Below, one piece after another: positions 54,055 through 64,000 of a stretch of DNA of 64,000 nucleotides. This stretch comes from Ancistrus triradiatus (lineage: Eukaryota; Chordata; Actinopteri; Siluriformes; Loricariidae). The stretch is from assembly GCA_025084515.1 (NCBI GenBank), contig JAJAGP010000884.1, positions 186,001 to 250,000 of the forward strand, written 5' to 3'. How positions within the stretch are numbered: position 1 is the stretch's first letter; each line of letters begins with the position of its first letter. The translations under genes were made by a program, and so were the position numbers. The notes under the pieces were generated by a model that ran no database searches, was not told where the DNA came from, and was given only the letters and a program-made list of their open reading frames with translations.

Positions 54055-55432
54055 TCTGGATATTTATGACCTAAAACATCAATAGATTTTCAAGAGCAGA
54101 TAAAGAGGACCAAACTAAACAAATGAGGCAAAAATATTACACATGGTCATTTATTTATGATCCAATGTTACATATCTGAGAGTGGCAAAAGTATGTGAAC
54201 ACTTACATTTCCAGCATTTAGCAGACACCCTTATCCAGAGCGACTTACAATTGGTACAATCTTATAATCCAAGCAATTGTGGGTTAAGGGCCTTGCTCAA
54301 GGACCCAACAGTGGTGGCTTGGCAGAGGTGGGTTTTGAACCCAGGACCTTCTGGTCCATAGTCCAGTATCTTAACCACTAGGCCACCACAGTCCACAGTG
54401 AACCTTTGCATTCAGAATCTGGTATGACCCCTTTGGGCGACAATAACTGCAACTACACATTTCTGGTAACTGTCGATCAGTCCTATACATCGGCTTGGAA
54501 GAGGTTTTGCCCAGTTCTCCATACAAAACAGCTTCAACTCTGGGATGCTGGTGGGTTTCTGCACATGACCTGATTCTACAACATTTCTATTGGATTATGG
54601 TCTGAACATTAACTTGATCATTCCTAAACATTAATTTTAGTTTTATTTAACCATGTTTTGGTAGAATAGCTTGTGTGCTTAGGGTCGTTGTCATCCTGCG
54701 TCATGCTTGAGGTTCAGTTCACAGACAGATGTCCTGACATTTTTGTTTATAATTTGCTGATATAACACAGAATACATTGTTACATCAATGATGCCAAGCT
54801 GTTTTGGCCCAGATGCAGCAAAACATGCTGAAACCATGATGCTACCAACACCGCTTGATGAGCAGCAATGTTCTTTTCTGACAGCAATGGCTTTCTCCTT
54901 GCTACTCTGCCATGCACACCATTGATGGTCAGTATTCTTCTGATGGTAGACTTAAGAAACATTAACATTAACCAATGTGAAAGAAGTCTTTATTTTTTAA
55001 AAGTTACCCTGGGTTCATGTGTGACCATGTGGACCATTACTTGAATCTCCTCTATTTGTACAGAATCTGTCTGACAGTCTTTTTCTGAGGAATTTGCCTT
55101 TGTTCATGCCATGTCTCACTTCCGCAAACATGTTGTGAAGATCAGACTTTCATAGATCATGGTTGTTTAAATACAACAGGGTGCCTACTCACACCCAAGT
55201 GCCACCCTACTGGTTTGAAATGATCAGATGATAATCCTAAAGGTTCCCATAATTTCGCCACTCACAGATGTAATATTGGATCGTTTTCTCCAATGAATAA
55301 ATAATATAATATTTGCATCACATTTGTTTAATTGGGTTCTCTTTACTTTCTGGACTTTTGTAAAAATGCAATTACGTTTTTTGGACAGAAATATAGTCAA
55401 CCCTAATGGTTCACAAACTTTCAAGCACGACT
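54055..55432 (-). mobile_element. Tc1-like element with a nested SINE
   Basis: The right end CCTAATGGTTCACAAACTTTCAAGCACGACTG, cited here as GGTTCACAAACTTTCAAG (about 55408-55425), mirrors the left end of the fragment at 24002. ATTTATGACCTAAAACATCA marks the left side at 54061. The transposase is badly decayed. The gap region 54720-54960 matches the fragment at 14930. Confidence 0.75.
54206..54398 (-). mobile_element. SINE nested in the Tc1-like element
   Basis: Reverse tRNA-headed SINE: tail GCATTTAGCAGACACCCTTA at 54220, B-box GGTTTTGAACCC, head ACCACTAGGCCACCACAGTC at 54376. The surrounding Tc1 phrase 'gtgaacac ... gtgaacct' is split by it, with GTGAAC on both sides as possible target duplication. 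Confidence 0.85.
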
Positions 55433-56090
55433 GTAAATTGTCCTCTTTGATTGGCTAAAGAAGTACTTAACACTCTGAGGGTAAAATAGCATGGACTCAC
55501 AGATTTGACCCCTCTTGGTCTCTCATGAGCCAGATCCTCCTGCTCTATCTCCACACCAGATTCAGAAAGAGACCCTCTTGCAAACTAAAAACTCACCTTG
55601 CCAGGGGAGGGATACAAACACTAGAGTAGAAATGCCTACAGGCCCCAGAGTTGAAGGGCTCACTCTGGGACTAGCAATGGGCTTGTGGCACATTACACAG
55701 AGTAGGATGCACTTCAAAAATCATGCAAGTTAAGCCTACTTTACTAGGAAGAAATTTTAGCTTATGTGCCTGCAAAAGGGACTTTTCTTAGTGTTGTGAA
55801 ATTATGGATTTATATTCCTAACCCAAGTGCTATGGTTTGTTAGTCCATTATTTTACTTTAATCACAGCATAAAAATAGGAATACGCAGGAAGAAGGAACT
55901 ATTTTGTGGTTAGGGTCTACGTTTATGCTGTGCCAAATTGGCTATGTGACTTTTATGTTGCAAGTTATTTGTCCATTGTTGTATATTATTAGAAAAGAAT
56001 CGATTAGATAACAGCGACAAAACTGAAATATAAAAACTAGAAGACATAAAACACCAGACACTTGTTCTTGCTGTATATACACAGTTTATT
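55433..56090. other. Intergenic, nothing recognised
   Basis: ORF at 55515-55733 shows no family features. Confidence 0.35.
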
Positions 56091-56094
56091 TATG

Positions 56095-56100
56095 CATATA
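56095..56100 (-). promoter_or_regulatory. ndufa7: Polyadenylation signal for ndufa7
   Basis: AATAAA on the minus strand, about 72 bp past the ndufa7 stop codon. Confidence 0.75.
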
Positions 56101-56171
56101 CTCAGTTTAGTATATACACAGTTAAATTATTCAAGAAAAGATAGATCTATGAACAAAGTTTGAGAGTAAAT

Positions 56172-56259
56172 TCAAAGGTATGGCTGATCTGTGGACAGTG
56201 GGAGCTCCTTTGGCGCAGGTCCAGGCAGGACAGGGCGTTTCGTCTTTGCTGGATCTTCA
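56172..56259 (-). CDS. ndufa7: ndufa7 exon 4
   Basis: 88 nt, EDPAKTKRPV to STDQPYL and TGA at 56172-56174; acceptor GTTCACAG. Confidence 0.96.
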
Positions 56260-58423
56260 CTGTGAACACACAAAATAACAAAAGGTCTACTGTAACAATG
56301 TGGCACTAAGGAATATTTGAGATGGATACCTTAGTGCTTGTTCTTACTCACTCTATGATAGGGTGTCTATGCACAAACAAAAAAAACTCTTACTGACAGA
56401 TCACAAATGTAAATTTAGATATTTGAATACTCAACACTGCCTCCGGTTTATACAAAAACATACAGGGGTGGACAAGATAACAGAATCAGCACATGAAAAA
56501 ACAGCTTGGGTTTAAAGTGACAATCACACATGGGAAGTTAAAGTATGTTAAAGTTATGTTTTCTTTAATCTCCTCACACCAGTCAGTGTTTCTTCAAGTC
56601 CACTGGATGGGGCTTGGTTTACATGCGAGATCCATAAGGAAGCTAATCAAAACCCTTCATCCAAAGCATGTAACACCAACCTGTACACACTTTAAACCCA
56701 ATAAAAAAAACATTAAGAATTTACTTTCGGGTAGTGTACCTCTTGGTGAGAGATCGTTGACTGCTAGCCATGACTCTGCGATGCACTCAAAGACATTTTA
56801 CCCAGTTAACGGACTTTGAGAGAGGGTACATCATTGGTCTGAGTGAAGCAGGAAGGTTGTTTCGACAAATTCCCCGCCATCTAGGCCGTTCTGACCTAGC
56901 TGTTAGGAGGTGTTGGGAGCAGTTGTTTCGTGAGTGCACCCACGCACTCGGCAAATAGGCTCCGGATGGCCCAGACAGACCACCAGTAGACAGGATCATT
57001 TGATACACCGACAAACAAAAACAGCTCCCTTCGTTTTGTTGTCCACCATCCAGACACCGGTGGCACACTCATTACACACCCCTGTCTCTGCCTGGACCAT
57101 TTCCAGATGGTTAGCAGAAGGAAATTTGTTTTCACAGCACCCATGGAAGCAAAAATATTCTTATCTACAAAAGGGGGGTGCTGTAGAAAAAGTTTGGGAA
57201 CCACTGCTTTAAACAAGGTGAACAGAGCTTACCTGCCAGCAGCCAGGGCCTTCTGAGAGGACATTATAACAGTTGGCAGAACTGACTCCCGCCTTCCATC
57301 TCTGGTACAGTAGTAGTTATTGGCAAATTTATGGCTGGGTCCAACTGGAAGTTTGGGAGGTGATTGAGTCCTGGAACCAAGAAAAAGCAAAAGGGATTTG
57401 AAACATAAAAGTGGATTATTACAGAAATATGGAGAATTAGTAGATTTGTTGTTCTTTTAACCCTTAGAACCCGATGTCCACACTTTGTTGGCATTTGGAC
57501 ATCTTATATTCTCAAATCCATAACTCTAGAATGACTCAACACATGCCTATGATACACATATGCTAATAAACAGCTTATTACTGTGTCTTCCCTATTTGGG
57601 GATACAAACATTAGCACTGTTGGCATTGACATCATATTTACATTTATGTCATTTAGCAGACGCCCTTATCCATAGCGACTTACAGTTGATATATTCTTAC
57701 AATAAAAGCAATTGTGGGTTAAGGGACTTTACCGTTGCTCAGGGACCCAACAGTGGTGGGATTTGAACCCTGGACCTTCTAGTCCATTAGGCTACCTTCA
57801 GTTCCACTTACCATATAGATGCACTCAGAAGAACTGTAGTTCTACAGTCAAACCACAACAGACCAGGTACTAACAAAGTATGTAGAGAAACAAGTGGACT
57901 ACAGTTTGCAACTGTAGAACTACAAAGTGCAGCTATGTAGGAAGTGGAGGTGATAAAATAGACAAGCCTGGTTCTTTACAACTGAATTTGCAATATATGC
58001 AGGACAGTGGCATGAAATAAAATCGTGCAGACTAAATTACCTTTTAGCAATTTCTTCATAACGTAACTGAAGCTTTGCCTGAAGGTTCCGCTGTGAAGAG
58101 AACCAATAAAAAGCTCAATGCTTTAATAAATCTTAATGAAATGTAGCTAAATAATAAGAGATCTGCCCGTCTAACAGTATTATACAGCACAGCATTGCTC
58201 ATTGTTTCACATAGGAATCATATGTAGCCTTAGCACAACGCTAACAACACACAGTTTATTCAAATACTATTGTGAACGTATAAAAATATGAAACATTTTA
58301 GCGGTTCTGAATATCACTGTTTGTCTGCATAAACACTCCAATGATTATCTAATTGCTGTTTAAACCGCTTACCCCTGCCAAAAAGTTCCTTAGTTTCTGA
58401 ATAACTGACGTTGCCGTCGCCAT
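56172..58423 (-). CDS. ndufa7: NDUFA7, complex I accessory subunit (B14.5a)
   Basis: Accessory subunit of mitochondrial NADH:ubiquinone oxidoreductase at the inner membrane; it has no catalytic role. Four exons (58373-58423, 58041-58090, 57233-57370, 56172-56259) join to 327 nt, 108 aa, close to the 113 aa of the human protein. It begins MATATSVIQKLRNFLAG and goes on RNLQAKLQLRYEEIAKR. The hallmark block PPKLPVGPSHKFANNYYC then TRDGRRESVLPTVIMSSQKA is almost unchanged from human, and the end ELPLSTDQPYL is the conserved C-terminus. All junctions are GT-AG and keep frame. The region between (EDPAKTKRPVLPGPAPK) is the variable part. A Tc1-like fragment fills intron 3 and a SINE sits in intron 2. 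The gene looks intact. It lies about 2.7 kb upstream-side of tas1r on the same strand. Confidence 0.97.
56463..57215 (+). mobile_element. Tc1-like fragment in ndufa7 intron 3
   Basis: Plus strand (antisense to ndufa7). The HTH region reads HFTQLTDFERGYIIGLSEAG and IPRHLGRSDLAVRRCWEQ, the paired-like DNA-binding domain of a Tc1-like transposase, followed by a stop (TAG at 56956-56958). A related piece is at 47050-47465 in reverse. Confidence 0.8.
57233..57370 (-). CDS. ndufa7: ndufa7 exon 3
   Basis: 138 nt with the conserved core NNYYCTRDGRRESV; acceptor GGTTCCAG, donor GTAAGC. Confidence 0.97.
57637..57800 (-). mobile_element. SINE in ndufa7 intron 2
   Basis: Tail GTCATTTAGCAGACGCCCTT, B-box GGGATTTGAACCCTGG, head end GTCCATTAGGCTACC. 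Same family as at 61881. Confidence 0.85.
58041..58090 (-). CDS. ndufa7: ndufa7 exon 2
   Basis: 50 nt, RNLQAKLQLRYEEIAK plus two bases; acceptor CTTCACAG, donor GTAATT. Confidence 0.95.
58373..58423 (-). CDS. ndufa7: ndufa7 exon 1
   Basis: Codons 1-17; ATG at 58421-58423 gives the family's MA(S/T)AT start; donor GTAAGC. Confidence 0.95.
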
Positions 58424-58980
58424 AGCTGATCTCAAGGTGAAAAGCTATTCCCCAAACAGGCTGTCTCAGAATCAGTTATTACTGTACGACTAAACACTGT
58501 CCACAATAGAGCCTTTAATAAGACTGATCTGAGATCAGTAAAATTATAGTTCTCGCAAAGCAGCCTTCTTCCTCGTTCTTAAAAGCGAATCCACCCTGAA
58601 GTAAACACTTCGTTTACTGCCCTCTATCGATTCAGCCTATAGTGTGTTCAAAACAAACTTGATCACTACATAGTGCACTAGCAAGGGTGCTTTGCTATGT
58701 GTTTTATTACGTTACGGTATGTCTGACAACATTCCAGTAACCAAAATAAAACCTTTACTACAGACTAAATTTGGTAGTGAGGTGTTTTAACGGGTGCTGG
58801 GTGTTGGATTAGAGTAGGGTAGGTGTAGCCATTGCAGCACCAATAAATGGTCCCCATCAAATTGTGTCTTCGTACAATGCCAGACCCAGGCAGAAAGAAC
58901 CTGGGTCCCTGCAGTAGTGGGCTAGCATATTCGACTGCTGCCTCAGCCTCATCAGTAATTATTAATTAAAATATTAATTC
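58424..58980. other. ndufa7 upstream region
   Basis: Likely promoter on the minus strand; no TATA box was seen. Nothing else recognised. Confidence 0.35.
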
Positions 58981-59022
58981 AACAACAACAACAACAATAA
59001 TAATAATAATAATAGTAATAAT
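58981..59022. repeat. (CAA)n (TAA)n microsatellite
   Basis: Four to five CAA units followed by TAA units, with one GTA interruption. Confidence 0.9.
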
Positions 59023-59024
59023 AA

Positions 59025-59340
59025 TTTCATTTTCATACCCACTTAATCCAATTTAGGATAATGGGGATTGGGTCACAGAACAGACAGGGACCAGACAGGG
59101 CACCAATCCAATGGAGAGCACATGCAAACACACACTCTCATTGGGACACCCCAAAGACATCAATTAACCAAACACATGTTTTTGGAATGTTGGAGGAAAC
59201 CTGAGTATCCTGAGGAACCCTGCACAGACATGTGGAGAACATACAAATGCCACACAGAAGGAGTCTGGACAAGAATTTAACTGGGAATCTCTGAAGCTGT
59301 GAAGCGACAGCAATAAACAGTGTGCCTCTGTGCTGCCCAA
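59025..59340 (-). repeat. Dispersed fish repeat, family H, longest copy
   Basis: From CATACCCACTTAATCCAATT to TGTGCTGCCC, with ACATGTTTTTGGAATGTTGG in the middle. It is the fullest example in the window and useful as a reference. It is followed at 59370-59570 by a related GC-richer repeat. Confidence 0.65.
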
Positions 59341-59570
59341 TAATACTAATAATTCTATCAACAAAATTAAAAGTCTCTCGTTTTTAACCATCAAGTCAGG
59401 GTCACAGGGGAACCAGAGTGAATCAGTGGCAGCTGATATTTCCCCATCCAGACTCCCGTCCCCCAACTGAGCCTAAGTGACACCTGACCCGACCGGAATG
59501 CACCACCGGGACTGGAACCCAACTGTCTGCTTTGATGGGCTAGTATATTGTCCCTGTCATACCTGATCAA

Positions 59571-59572
59571 CA

Positions 59573-59628
<56 letters not shown>
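59571..59628. repeat. (AAT)n microsatellite
   Basis: About 18 units. Confidence 0.95.
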
Positions 59629-59630
<2 letters not shown>

Positions 59631-60870
59631 TGCAGCTCCTTAATACCTGGATTTGAATCCATCCTGGAATGAGCTTGCAATGTGAAGATTGGGTGATCCA
59701 GCTATGGAGCTCTTCAATAAACTTGAATCCTGTCTAGCGTGCACATCTGCCTGCACTCACTGAACTCCAGGATCGAACAGGATGCTTTGAAATGGAAAAA
59801 AATCACTTAACAATAACTATTTAAAAGATTAGATAACTGTAGCATTGGTTTGTCTCAATGATGTTTAAAATGTGGTGTGTAATCCTACCTAAAACTCTAC
59901 GAAACAGATGCTTTTAAATGACTTTAAAGGCACAAAGATGTCCCATATGTCCAAAACCATGGGGTCAATGTATATGTTTACATTTTTACAGATCTTAATG
60001 TATCTCAGCAAGAAAGAAATTACACAAAATAATTGTGTATAGAAAATATCAAGTGAAAGACAAGCCACTGCTGAATTTAAGAGATAACACAAACACACAT
60101 ACGGATACAGTTTCCATATATGTATTGACTGAGTAAAAGGGCTTTGTGTTTTGAGATAATTGTGAACATATCAATCAAGTTCTGTAATTAAAACCCTTTA
60201 GGTTGTTTAAAATGCATTCGCAATACCAATGACACTAGACTACTAAACACAAAACTACTAAACAGTTATATGTAAAACAAAATCAAAGCATAACATTGTT
60301 CTAAAGAATGCAAAAGGACAAATAATTCAGAAATTAATTGGGGAATACTGAGTAGAGTGATGTTAGGACAGAGGGACTTTTGTTGTTTTAGCAGCCATGT
60401 GGTAATAGATGGAGGAATGTGGTTCAGTAAGGGGATGACAGAGCCATCACATAACAGTAAACGTATTAGACACAAAGTTTGGTTTAATTATTTTGTTAAG
60501 GACAACAAATTTCTCCACCCTCATGTTCTCCTCCATCACTGGCTTATTGATGTTTAAGTTACAATAAATGTACATGAAATGAGAGGATTTGTTTACGACC
60601 TATTAGGTGTTACAACAGATTGTATATTTAAAAACATGTCATTTAAGAAAAAACGTTGTTGATTGTAATGGTAATTTAAGTAGAACCACTTAAGATGATT
60701 ATCTGTAATCAATTTTGTTGACTTACACACTGTAGAATGTAACTTTTTTAAGTTGTAATAGCAAATTTTGAAAAGTAATACTGAGTCAAATGTATGGCGT
60801 AATACTACAGTTAAAAACACAGATTTTTTTCTTCCGTCTTTGTTATCATGTATATGCTGGTTCACTTAGT
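59629..60870. other. Intergenic, nothing recognised
   Basis: AT-rich with short ORFs that have no family features. Confidence 0.35.
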
Positions 60871-60878
60871 GGTTGCAT

Positions 60879-61612
60879 GGATCAGTCCTTGTGGACTGTT
60901 GCTTCCCATGCTTTCTCTTTCTCTGCTGACTCTGCAAGATCTTCTAACAAACATTTTTGCTAGTTTAAAAAGATCAAGCCCAAGACTGAAAACCATGTCC
61001 TTTTTCTTCTACAAAAGGTAAATGGGGATTTTTATCGCAGATGATTCATTACACACAGAGACAGCTTTATTTTTTAGAAAAGTTAGTCATGATTTTAACG
61101 TTTTCAATTATGACATCAAACTATTCTTCATTATGAAAATATCATCTGTCATACAAAGGCAGAAAGTGTGGAAATAAACCTTTTTTGGTGCTTACTTTTC
61201 ACCACTGAAGTATAAATGTTGTGCTCAGTGCCTCAAAGTATGCACTTTAACATTGGCTTTGGTTACAAGTGGTTTCCAAATGAAAGCTCTATGATAACTA
61301 TAATTAAACATGAAGTTTGGAATGCCCTGTTTGGCGGAAAGCAATTCAGAAAGAATTCAAATACAATATTTTGGTATTTTTTGTGGTGTTGGCCAGATTT
61401 ATACAACGTAGTCTGTTCTGCCAATGAAGCTCAACTTTCAAAACCCTTTCCTGCTTCTACAGACAGATTTCATTCTTTGTCACCACCAGCTTTCTGAAAC
61501 TGGCACAACTTTCCTACATGAGCAAGAAATCTGAGATACTACTCAATACAGAATCTCTCCAGATCTTCCAGTGCAGGGAAAGCATGGGAAGCAAGTCCAC
61601 AAGGACTGATCC
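60879..61612. repeat. Inverted repeat pair, ~37 bp arms
   Basis: Arms at 60879-60916 and 61577-61612 are reverse complements apart from a two-base gap, 660 bp apart. No gene was recognised between them. Confidence 0.7.
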
Positions 61613-61699
61613 AGCTTCAGCTTTCGGTTCTTGGGTTACAGGAATGGAACTCAACATGGGCTTCTGCTGTTGTGTCCCATCTGGCTCAAGGTTTAACAT

Positions 61700-61815
61700 A
61701 TTGTACTCTCTGAGATGCTTTTCTGCTCACCTCAATTGTACCGAGTTTTTATCTGAGTTACTGTAGCCTTTTTGTCAGATTGAACCTGACTCCTCTCTGT
61801 TAACCTCGCTCATCA
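61700..61815 (-). mobile_element. Tc1-like fragment
   Basis: Matches the element at 31249-32050 (GAGATGCTTTTCTGCTCACC; GAGTTACTGTAGCCTTT). Confidence 0.6.
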
Positions 61816-61880
61816 ACAAGACAACAAGAAGAAGCTAGAAGAAGTTAGAAGTTAGAAGAAGCGACCCATAATTTTATATA

Positions 61881-62085
61881 TAACTGTGGTAGCCTAGTGG
61901 GTAAGGTACTGGACTATGAACCAGAAGGTCCAGGGTTCAAATCCCATCTCTGCCAAGCTGCCACTGTTGGATCCTTAAGCAAGACCCTTAACCCACAATT
62001 GCTTGGATTGTAAGACTGTATCAGTTGTAAGTCGCTCTGGATAAGGGTGTCTGCTAAATGCTGTGAATGAATGTAAATATAACGT
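61881..62085 (+). mobile_element. tRNA-derived SINE, well preserved
   Basis: A-box TAGCCTAGTGGG, B-box GGTTCAAATCC, then CTGCCAAGCTGCCACTGTTG and the L2-like tail GTAAGTCGCTCTGGATAAGG. It is close in sequence to the copy at 17606, so both inserted relatively recently. Confidence 0.9.
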
Positions 62086-64000
62086 ATATAACTTGATACA
62101 ACAGTTATGACAATGTAATTCTGGCTATGTTATAGAACTGAACTTGATTCTTTCATTCCAAAGGACAGAATACTCAAGCATATCTGCTTCTTCTCATTAT
62201 AGGAGGTAGGCTATAGTTGCCCATTAAATGTCAGTACCGCCATCTTCTTGCAGCATGCACTCTGTTATGTGCACAATGGAGGAATTAAGTTGTAGTAGCT
62301 CTTTGTGAGGTATCAGCTGAGCTGGAAAAAATACCACCACATATTAACAAAATCCCACAAGTGCATTTCACTCAGCACACAGCACTGTGTGGAAGGTCAG
62401 TCACAAAACGTCATAAAAGCTGTCCAATCAGTATGTGACCTTATTCATGTGACTTTTGTTTACATATTTTGGTTCGATGTTAAGAATGTGACTGAACACT
62501 AAGCGAACCAAGACTAAAATGCAACAATGCATCAATTTCTGCTTTGGTCCAGAGCAAGTGAACCGAACTACAAGTGTGAACACATCCTTACATGCATTTG
62601 ATTCATGGAGGAATTACACAAAACAAGGACGAGCAAACCCTTTCGACACCTACAGACAGAAGAAAGAATCACAGCCTTGAAAGGTATGTAAAAACCTGGT
62701 ATAGTTCTATTTTCTTTTTCGTTTTTGGTAAGTGTCTCAAGTTTGATAAAATAGCCTATACAAAGATAACAATTAATGTATTGTCCAGTTCAGTACTGTA
62801 CTAAAAGTTTTATTATTGTGTTTTCATCAATATTATAGCTGTAATATTAGTGTATAGTATCTTAGCTATATGTGACTATGGTAATGTCTGGTCAAAGCCC
62901 TGTTTCAGAGAGCACAATGTGGACGTTATACGGCACATACCTTTAATTGGTAATCCCTCCACCTAGTTAATCAACACTGCCATTAAAATGATATTTTAGG
63001 GTGCTCTATCGTCGATGTCTGTTATGAATCGATGTACAGTATTGTCCCACCCTTTGAGTTTGTTATGGGACGGACCAGCCCTGTTACAGTGCGTTAGCAG
63101 CAGAGTGGGTTCTCCTACCGTCTATCATCAGCGTACACCCAAGTTTGTCAGGAAAACACACATTTAACCTGGTTTAAAGAGGATACAACACTCGTTTAGT
63201 GGGTAAGATGCGTTTTACTTCTTTATTTTGTGTATTGTTTTAGTGGAGTCTCACGAGAGGAGCAAACGTGTCGCTAACTTGATTACTCACTTCCTTCGGT
63301 AAGTCTGGAGACGCGGGGACACAGCGTTTGCCTACGTGTTCTTTTAAAAGGGACTTTTGCTTGCTTTGCTACTAAATCAGATGTAAGGAACATATCTGAA
63401 AGCTTTCTCCAATTTTAGGCTTGGCTGCTGTGTCAACAAGGGCACTAACTGTCCCGCCACCTCCTCGTATGAGACAGGAACCTTATCAAGTTCCCAGCTA
63501 TTTTAAAAGTCCGAAAATAAATCTGCAGGAATTTATGGCGAACACTGAATTTGGGTCTGTACAAACGCACAGAATGTGATTTGTTAGTGTAGTATTCTGT
63601 TACATGAAATAATGTATGTACTTTATGTGTGTACTAATATTTACTAATATCTAAATTATAAACATCTTGACTCTGGGGCCGATTAGTTCAGGTTGTGTGT
63701 ATTTGCGTCAAAGAATTTCGAGTTTAACCTTTAAGACGTGTGATTTTGTTTAATTTTCTCATATAACAAACAGTTCAACGAGGCTTGACAAATGCAACAC
63801 TGTGTACACTAGTATGCACAACATAACAGTGTAGTGGAAAAGGGAAAATATGGTATTTTGGGTCTTTTAAACCCTGATGTTCTGTTGGGGTGGTCTTTAT
63901 TTCGTTATTATGTTGGATCCCATAGGACCCCACCCTGCCAAATAAACAGCAAAGGCCAGCTTATTAGGGTGGTAAAGTAAAAATGAACAGTTTTACAGTC
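62086..64000. other. Intergenic, no gene recognised
   Basis: No exon with family features. A possible non-coding exon lies at about 63245-63300 between TTTTAG and GTAAGT, but nothing else supports it. The sequence near 62920-63020 shares short motifs with tas1r intron 1. Confidence 0.3.

Overview
The window is nuclear DNA from a ray-finned fish, most likely a teleost. It is AT-rich, has spliced vertebrate genes with GT-AG introns, and is full of fish-type repeats: Tc1-like, Tigger/pogo and Harbinger DNA transposons, L2 and other LINE 3' ends, and tRNA-headed SINEs with an L2-like tail. The species cannot be fixed from sequence alone.

Four protein genes can be recognised. (1) 3512-4267 (+): the last coding exon of gpr153, an orphan GPCR; the rest of the gene lies upstream of the window. 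(2) 25437-26704 (-): complete four-exon hes3/her3, a bHLH repressor ending in WRPW, with a TATA box upstream. (3) 47760-53454 (-): complete six-exon T1R-type (family C) taste receptor, 828 aa. Its T1R1 versus T1R2 identity is unresolved. (4) 56172-58423 (-): complete four-exon ndufa7, a complex I accessory subunit. As recalled from human genome maps, GPR153, HES3 and TAS1R1 all lie in 1p36, so the first three look like an old linkage group; ndufa7 is not part of it in human.

Weaker coding signals: a decayed exon 2 of a second T1R gene (41714-42003, -), an unidentified terminal exon (36616-36804, -), and a broken coiled-coil coding region (about 19680-20780, +).

Layout: 1-5 kb gpr153 intron, last exon and 3' UTR; 5-25 kb repeat-rich (Tc1, two Tigger-like elements, Harbinger relic, degenerate minisatellite, LINE and SINE copies, 2.3 kb L2); 25-27 kb hes3; 29-36 kb a repeat-poor desert with diverged internal duplications, GC-richer islands, a paired SOX-like palindrome and a miRNA-sized hairpin; 37-47 kb repeats plus the T1R relic and a Harbinger transposase relic; 47-58 kb tas1r and ndufa7, with transposons in their introns; 59-64 kb microsatellites, repeats and no recognised gene.

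The genes do not form a pathway: an orphan receptor, a neural-progenitor type repressor, a taste receptor and a mitochondrial subunit. No clearly new biological system was found. The best leads are the T1R relic, the 36 kb exon and hairpin, and the duplicated desert beside hes3.
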